A stretch of DNA of 30,850 nt, from the NCBI GenBank assembly GCA_003427395.1, contig BFEA01000558.1:592789-623638 (forward strand), given 5' to 3'. Below are positions 26,515 through 30,850 of this stretch, one piece after another. Source of the stretch: Chara braunii (Eukaryota; Streptophyta; Charophyceae; Charales; Characeae). The notes under the pieces were generated by a model that made no database searches, had not been told where the DNA came from, and saw only the letters and a program-made list of their open reading frames with translations. The translations under genes and the position numbers were made by a program. The stretch's first letter is position 1. Every line of letters starts with the position of its first letter.

Positions 26515-28040
26515 AGGCCATACTCTCACAGTGTAGAAACTAGTTAGAATGCTCTCTGGGGAAATTCTGGGAGCAGCCACAATTGCACTTCAATATAGAG
26601 TCCTACCGCCGTCCCTGCGAACAAAATACGCCCTTATGATGAACGTATACGAGCTTATTTTCCAGCCTGATACAGTCATGATGAGGGGGCGTCACGTTCA
26701 ACGAAAAAGGGTAGTGTGAGTATGCCCTGAAAAGAAGCCGCGCAGGTGACGCAGCCAAATAAACACCATTGGGCTAAAAAGACTCCCACCTGATCCAAAC
26801 TCATAGCAACTTACCGGGGAGAAAGTTCAGCTCCCCACCAATAGATGGAGTGACACACACAGGTACGCTAGTCAGGGATGCTCATATCACCCCAACTAGT
26901 TCTCCCAGGGGCCATGTCCCACTTGCATCGTTGAGCAGGCTCAACGATGAGTTTTCTACTATGTGTGACGAAGAGTGACGTAGGAGGGTGAGGGGCGCAG
27001 CGCTACCGGGAGCGCTGCGCCCCACCAGGTTCGCCCATTCCGGAATGCTGTGTTTTCATACGGCACGATGCGATAGTGGCGCAAGTGGCTGGTAGTGGCG
27101 GCGAGAAGAAGGGCACAGTGAGGGAGTAAGGATGGTGGGTATGGCGAGGAGCCTCGACGCGTAGGAGGGGCACGTTGCTGGTGGAGGGTGGTGATGGCAG
27201 AAGGATGGCGTTGTTGGTGGAGCAGGATAATATTATTCGTTCAGCAAGCAGGAGGAGAGAGCTGTTGGTGGAGCGGTATGTTGGCAGGGGTGGATGTGAT
27301 CGGGCAGATCGGCGATTATATTACGTAGTGCTCCCTTCTCGCGTTGTTTGAGGCTGCATACCATCCTTTTCCTGCCGTTTCTATTTTCAACTAGTTTGGG
27401 TGGCATGTGCCATCTGCCGGCTGGGCTCATGATTGCTGGGTATTGGTTTCTTCTTACTCTTATCTTTGGCAGGAAATTGGCGCCGGAAATTCGGCGACTC
27501 CACATGGGTAGGTGGGCTATGGTGGCCGGCGATACTACTCTTACGTCGAGTGCGAAGAGGAAGGCTGTTCAAGAGGGAGCATCAGGGCGAAAGGAGGTTG
27601 TACATCAACGTATTGCTGGTCAGAAAGAGCTAGGGTTATGAAGGTCGAGTGGTTTCCCCTCCTTCCTCAACAGTATGGTAAGTAGTTTTATATGGAGGCT
27701 TGAACCCCCTGTGGTGACTCACCAACAGGTCTGGTGAGGAGGTGCCACACTATCTTTGATTCATCTTGGGGGATTGAAGACGGCTGTCGATGTTTTCGGT
27801 GTTAGCATTGCCTAGAGCCTAGTAGCTAGCAGTGGGACGAAGGGTGTCTCTCGTCCCCCGAAGATGCTGGGGTTGAGTTTGAGGGGGATGAGGTAAGTGG
27901 GGGTTGTTGAGGAAGAGGGGGTGGCGGTTATTTGCTGATTGATAGCTCTTATAGTCATGATCTCACCCATGTGTGGATTGGTTAGCTCAAAAATAATAAC
28001 TTCTCTTAATCTTGCTTCATTCTGTGATTTCTCAATTAGG
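26515..28040. other. No convincing gene
   Basis: Short open frames only, G-rich on the plus strand from about 27080. GCGCAGCGCTACCGGGAGCGCTGCGCC (about 26995-27021, in two arms GGCGCAGCGCT and AGCGCTGCGCC) forms a strong hairpin. Confidence 0.5.
26828..26844 (+). mobile_element. Fragment of the same LINE-type 3' tail
   Basis: The 17 bases CAGCTCCCCACCAATAG are identical to 18125-18141, where they follow the tail hairpin. No intact hairpin or A-tract is visible here, so only a small remnant can be claimed. Confidence 0.35.
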
Positions 28041-28041
28041 C

Positions 28042-28207
28042 ATTCTTCAGTAGTTGACGCTGCGTTGATTTCTCCCAAATAAAATTCTCAGTTCAATTCT
28101 GTGGATTGGAAATCCTGATATCGACTCATAAATTTTTAGATATTCTTGAATAGTTGATGCTGTGCTGTTTTCTCCCAAATAAAATTCTTAGTTCGATTCT
28201 GTGGATT
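28042..28207 (+). repeat. 100-bp period tandem duplication
   Basis: 28042-28107 and 28142-28207 match at most positions (ATTCTT-A-TAGTTGA-GCTG, TCTCCCAAATAAAATTCT, TTCTGTGGATT), exactly 100 bases apart; the 34 bases between are not shared. Confidence 0.8.
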
Positions 28208-28407
28208 CATTGCTAATAATACTTTTCTAAACGTGATTTTCTGGTTACTTTTCTGATCAATTTTCTGAAACTCAAGTTACTTTTCTGATCGGTTTTCTGA
28301 ATCATGAGATTCGAAAATCAGGATCGAAAGTCCATCTTGGACATCCCTAGTTATGAACCTTAATACTATAATTCTACTTTTCGATCTTGGAAGGTCGTGC
28401 GCTTAAT

Positions 28408-28619
28408 ACTGTGCCTTCCAATTTAATTTCTGATTGTCTGATTTTGATTTGCGAGTTTCGAAAACCGGATTTAGTTCTGATGTCCCAATATTCACTCCAT
28501 CGGTTGTGAAATTCTAGTCACTGTGCGTTCCGATTCAATTTCTGATGGTCTGGTCTTGATTTTTGAGTTTTTGAAAATCGGACTTAGTTCTGATGTTCCA
28601 ATAATCATTCTATCGGTTG
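28408..28619 (+). repeat. ~112-bp tandem duplication
   Basis: 28408-28506 and 28520-28619 share ACTGTGC-TTCC, AATTTCTGAT, GGTCTGAT-type and TTAGTTCTGATGT blocks and end in ATCGGTTG. Moderately diverged. Confidence 0.8.
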
Positions 28620-29730
28620 CTGGAAATTGCTTTTATCTGTTTTTGACTATTGAACCTGAATGGAAGCATCTCCTTTAGGGTCAGAGCCCTTCCCTGCGAG
28701 GGTTACACAGGGTGGGTGGTGTGATCTTTGAGAGGGAGAAGCAGTGTCGAGGGTTTGTCCTTCTCTGGGCCATGCTGATTTTTGGGGACGGATCAGCTAT
28801 GGCGGTTGGGGAGGAGAACAAGGGGGGCTGATGTCAGCATGGTGAGATGTTGTAGGGCTGTTTCACTTGGAAGGGGTGGGGAAGGAGGGAAGGGGAATTT
28901 TTGTCTCTGCGGGGCATTCTTTAGGGGGTACTGTATGCAGCTGAGGGAGCAGGAGTGGTATTCTAGGGGGCTGTTCTGAACTGGGCCTGGGAGGTGAGGG
29001 GGCGCTTCCACGCGGTGGCAGTATCAGACGGGGTCGTTTTTTTAGAGAGAGGAGCAATCCGTTATGGTTCCTGTGAGCCTCCTACAAACAATAGAGATAG
29101 TAGGCGCTGAAACGTGTATAGGGTGGAGGGAAAGGGGGGAGTTAGAACTGGAGGATGAAAGTTAGCAAGGGGTTTCTCAACAGAGGAGTGGTTAATAGGT
29201 AAGTAGGTCAGACGATGCTGGGACGACACAGGCCGGTGCTGGAGCTTTTGCTTTGTGACCTAGGGGGAGCTTGAGGCTTGTGGAGTTATGCCGAGGGTGG
29301 AAGGCATAACCAGACCGTTCGACGTAGCGGGCGTCGAGGTATTAACCCTGTAACCTGTATTAGGGGCTTGCCGCTAAGGGAAGTGTCAAGGGAGGAAGGC
29401 ACTTCCTGTTTGTAAGAAATAGGTTGGTCAGTACTGGGGAAGGTTGTGGTGCCCTGTTACCCTAGCAGAAGGGGTTATGAGATCAAGTGAGTTCTGGTAC
29501 GAGGACAGAAAACCTGGACCGACGTTCCGTCTGTTGAGAGGGGGAGTTTTTGGATGATAGGCAGTTTCAGTTTTGACCCCCCGCCCACATAATTTTCCAA
29601 GCCTTTTTCAGACTCTGAGGTTTTAGCCTATCTCATGAGGTCTTGAGAATGCCTTAGGATTCTGGGTACCTCTTGCAAATCATTTTAGGTTTGTAACGCT
29701 GTTATATTCATGGATCGGCGGGTTTTCGAT
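28620..29730. other. No convincing gene, G-rich plus strand
   Basis: Purine-rich sequence with frequent GGGG runs. Open frames are short and overlap on both strands. It could be a decayed element body upstream of the 126-bp direct repeat, but no protein motif is readable. Confidence 0.45.
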
Positions 29731-29915
29731 GTCAGAACGACGCTGGCCGGAGCTGGGGGACTGCCCTGTAACCTGTTGACAGCAGGAGCGTGAGGCCTGG
29801 TAGAGAGATTTGGGGATGCCTGGGCCGGGTATTCCAAGGGAAAACCAAGGATCGTTGTCGGTACGACGCTGGCCGGAGCTGGGGTGAGCTGTGTTGCCCT
29901 GTAACCTAGCAGGAT
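29731..29915 (+). repeat. Direct repeat, period 126 bp
   Basis: GACGCTGGCCGGAGCTGGGG occurs at about 29739 and 29865, each followed by TGCCCTGTAACCT and a CAGCAGG or AGCAGG end. A third, weaker relative lies near 29440-29470. Non-coding. Confidence 0.7.
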
Positions 29916-30160
29916 GGAGGCAGGGGAAACTCAGCAGGGAATAAGACAGTGTTAGAAAATTTTAGAATGTTTTGCTGGGGATTCCAGGGGTTCTGAGCAT
30001 TCAAAGGGCTTCTCCGGTTTTTCGTTTTGACTTAGTAAGTGTTGCTTGAGTACCCTATTGTTTTTCCATACTTTGTAGAACCTTTTCATAGTTCTCAGAT
30101 TGCTCTTAGCCGAAGCCAGGTAATGGCCCAGGTATTTCAAATCTTTTGTATAATTCTATA

Positions 30161-30243
30161 TGGGACGCTGGGCCCGGTTCTCGGCACGTGTTGCTCCTCA
30201 CGAATAGATTGGAGTATTTTGTCCCCCCCCCACAAAAAAAAAA
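30161..30243 (+). mobile_element. LINE-type 3' tail, diverged hairpin
   Basis: The motif at 30167-30185 has stems GCTGGG and CTCGGC around the unchanged loop CCCGGTT. The arm changes keep pairing (A-T becomes G-C, and G-U pairs replace two others), so the hairpin survives sequence divergence. A CGAATAG block and a short A tract (30233-30243) follow, as in the other copies. Confidence 0.45.
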
Positions 30244-30764
30244 GAGTGACATAGGAGATGCAAAACTCGCGACAAATCCATGGGTTCTAGGTTTTTCTGG
30301 TAAGGCAAGGAGTTTATATTTGTTTTTTTTTTAAATATACGAAAAAAAATCATCGATCTCAAATATAAGGCCCCTTACCCTCACGTCCTACCGTTGAGCT
30401 AGCTGCCTTTTGTTTTGCGTTGTAGTCAGTTCAACGCCTTTTTTTCTCCTTTAAGGGATAATTTGTGAAATACCCCTATAAGTTAAGAAGGTATTATCCA
30501 AAACGCCCCTAAAAGATCTGGGTAGAGCGGAATATGCTTTGCGAAATGCCCATGGCGTCGGTTGGAGCTGTCATCTTTGCAAATACCCCTACCGGGTACT
30601 GCCCATGTTTGCAAAATGTCCCAGTACTTGCCAACTTTTCCCAAGCCCCTTGTATTTTCGTTTTACCCCTAGTGGCCCATGTCAACTTTTCGTTTTGCCT
30701 CCATGCTGTGTGTTTGTGCGTGTGTGTGACAGAGAAAGAGAGAAGGGAAGCGGGATAGCGGGAT

Positions 30765-30768
<4 letters not shown>

Positions 30769-30850
<82 letters not shown>
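30769..30850 (+). repeat. (GA)n microsatellite running off the window
   Basis: Preceded by GTGCGTGTGTGTGAC and AGAGAAAGAG; continues to the last base, so its length is unknown. Confidence 0.97.

Noticed and set aside
28080-28210. tRNA gene suggested by GTTC(A/G)ATTCTGTGG
   Set aside because: No A-box at the right distance and no cloverleaf; it is part of a 100-bp tandem duplication.

Overview
The window is nuclear DNA of a eukaryote, very probably a green-lineage (streptophyte) organism. Two U6 snRNA-derived sequences carry the plant-type 3' half, there are no operons or prokaryotic gene packing, and almost everything is non-coding, repeat-rich and broken up by microsatellites. A repeat-rich charophyte alga such as Chara would fit, but that is an inference from general character, not a match I could test. 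There is one assembly gap (N run, 19399-19759).

Only one convincing intact protein gene is visible: a minus-strand, intronless gene at 11608-12843 for a single-pass membrane protein with one fasciclin (FAS1) domain. Two dead transposable-element genes can be read through their stop codons. One is the C-terminal part of a LINE ORF2 on the minus strand (about 1213-2304, with the zinc-knuckle-like motif after the reverse transcriptase). The other is a PIF/Harbinger (HARBI1-type) transposase on the plus strand (13902-15091), split by a 336-bp foldback element. A few other open stretches (15418-15888, 17147-17599, 24561-24769, 24850-25400) may be exons but are not recognised.

The rest is a dense collection of small mobile elements. 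Region by region: 1-480 is one copy of a ~0.5-kb repeat whose partner lies at 19810-20322; 600-2310 is the LINE remnant with its 3' tail; 2390-3600 is microsatellites; 3611-4160 is a possible LTR fragment plus a small TA-flanked palindromic element; 4497-5173 is a foldback element holding a 36-bp tandem array; 5552-5879 is a large palindrome; 6484-6642 is a TTAA-flanked palindrome; 8848-8953 is a processed U6 pseudogene; 9875-10090 is a long (CAAT)n tract; 10350-11307 holds another palindrome, a second U6-like sequence and an exact 77-bp duplication; 11608-12843 is the fasciclin gene; 13902-15091 is the broken transposase; 15.4-18 kb is mostly unassigned; 18.1 kb is a LINE tail; 18.2-22.4 kb is repeats around the gap; 23.07-24.26 kb is a nested set of inverted-repeat elements full of an 8-base CTCTCGAA motif; 25875-26078 and 26405-26510 are two more palindromes; 27-30.7 kb is mainly unassigned with local tandem duplications; and the window ends inside a (GA)n tract.

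There is no operon-like cooperation of genes here. The main story is retrotransposition (LINE tails, processed U6, A-tracts) and inverted-repeat elements inserting into each other and into an older DNA transposon. I found no convincing undescribed molecular system; the most interesting items are the conserved hairpin near the LINE 3' ends, the nested inverted-repeat complex with its 8-mer cluster, and the U6-like sequence enclosed by inverted repeats.
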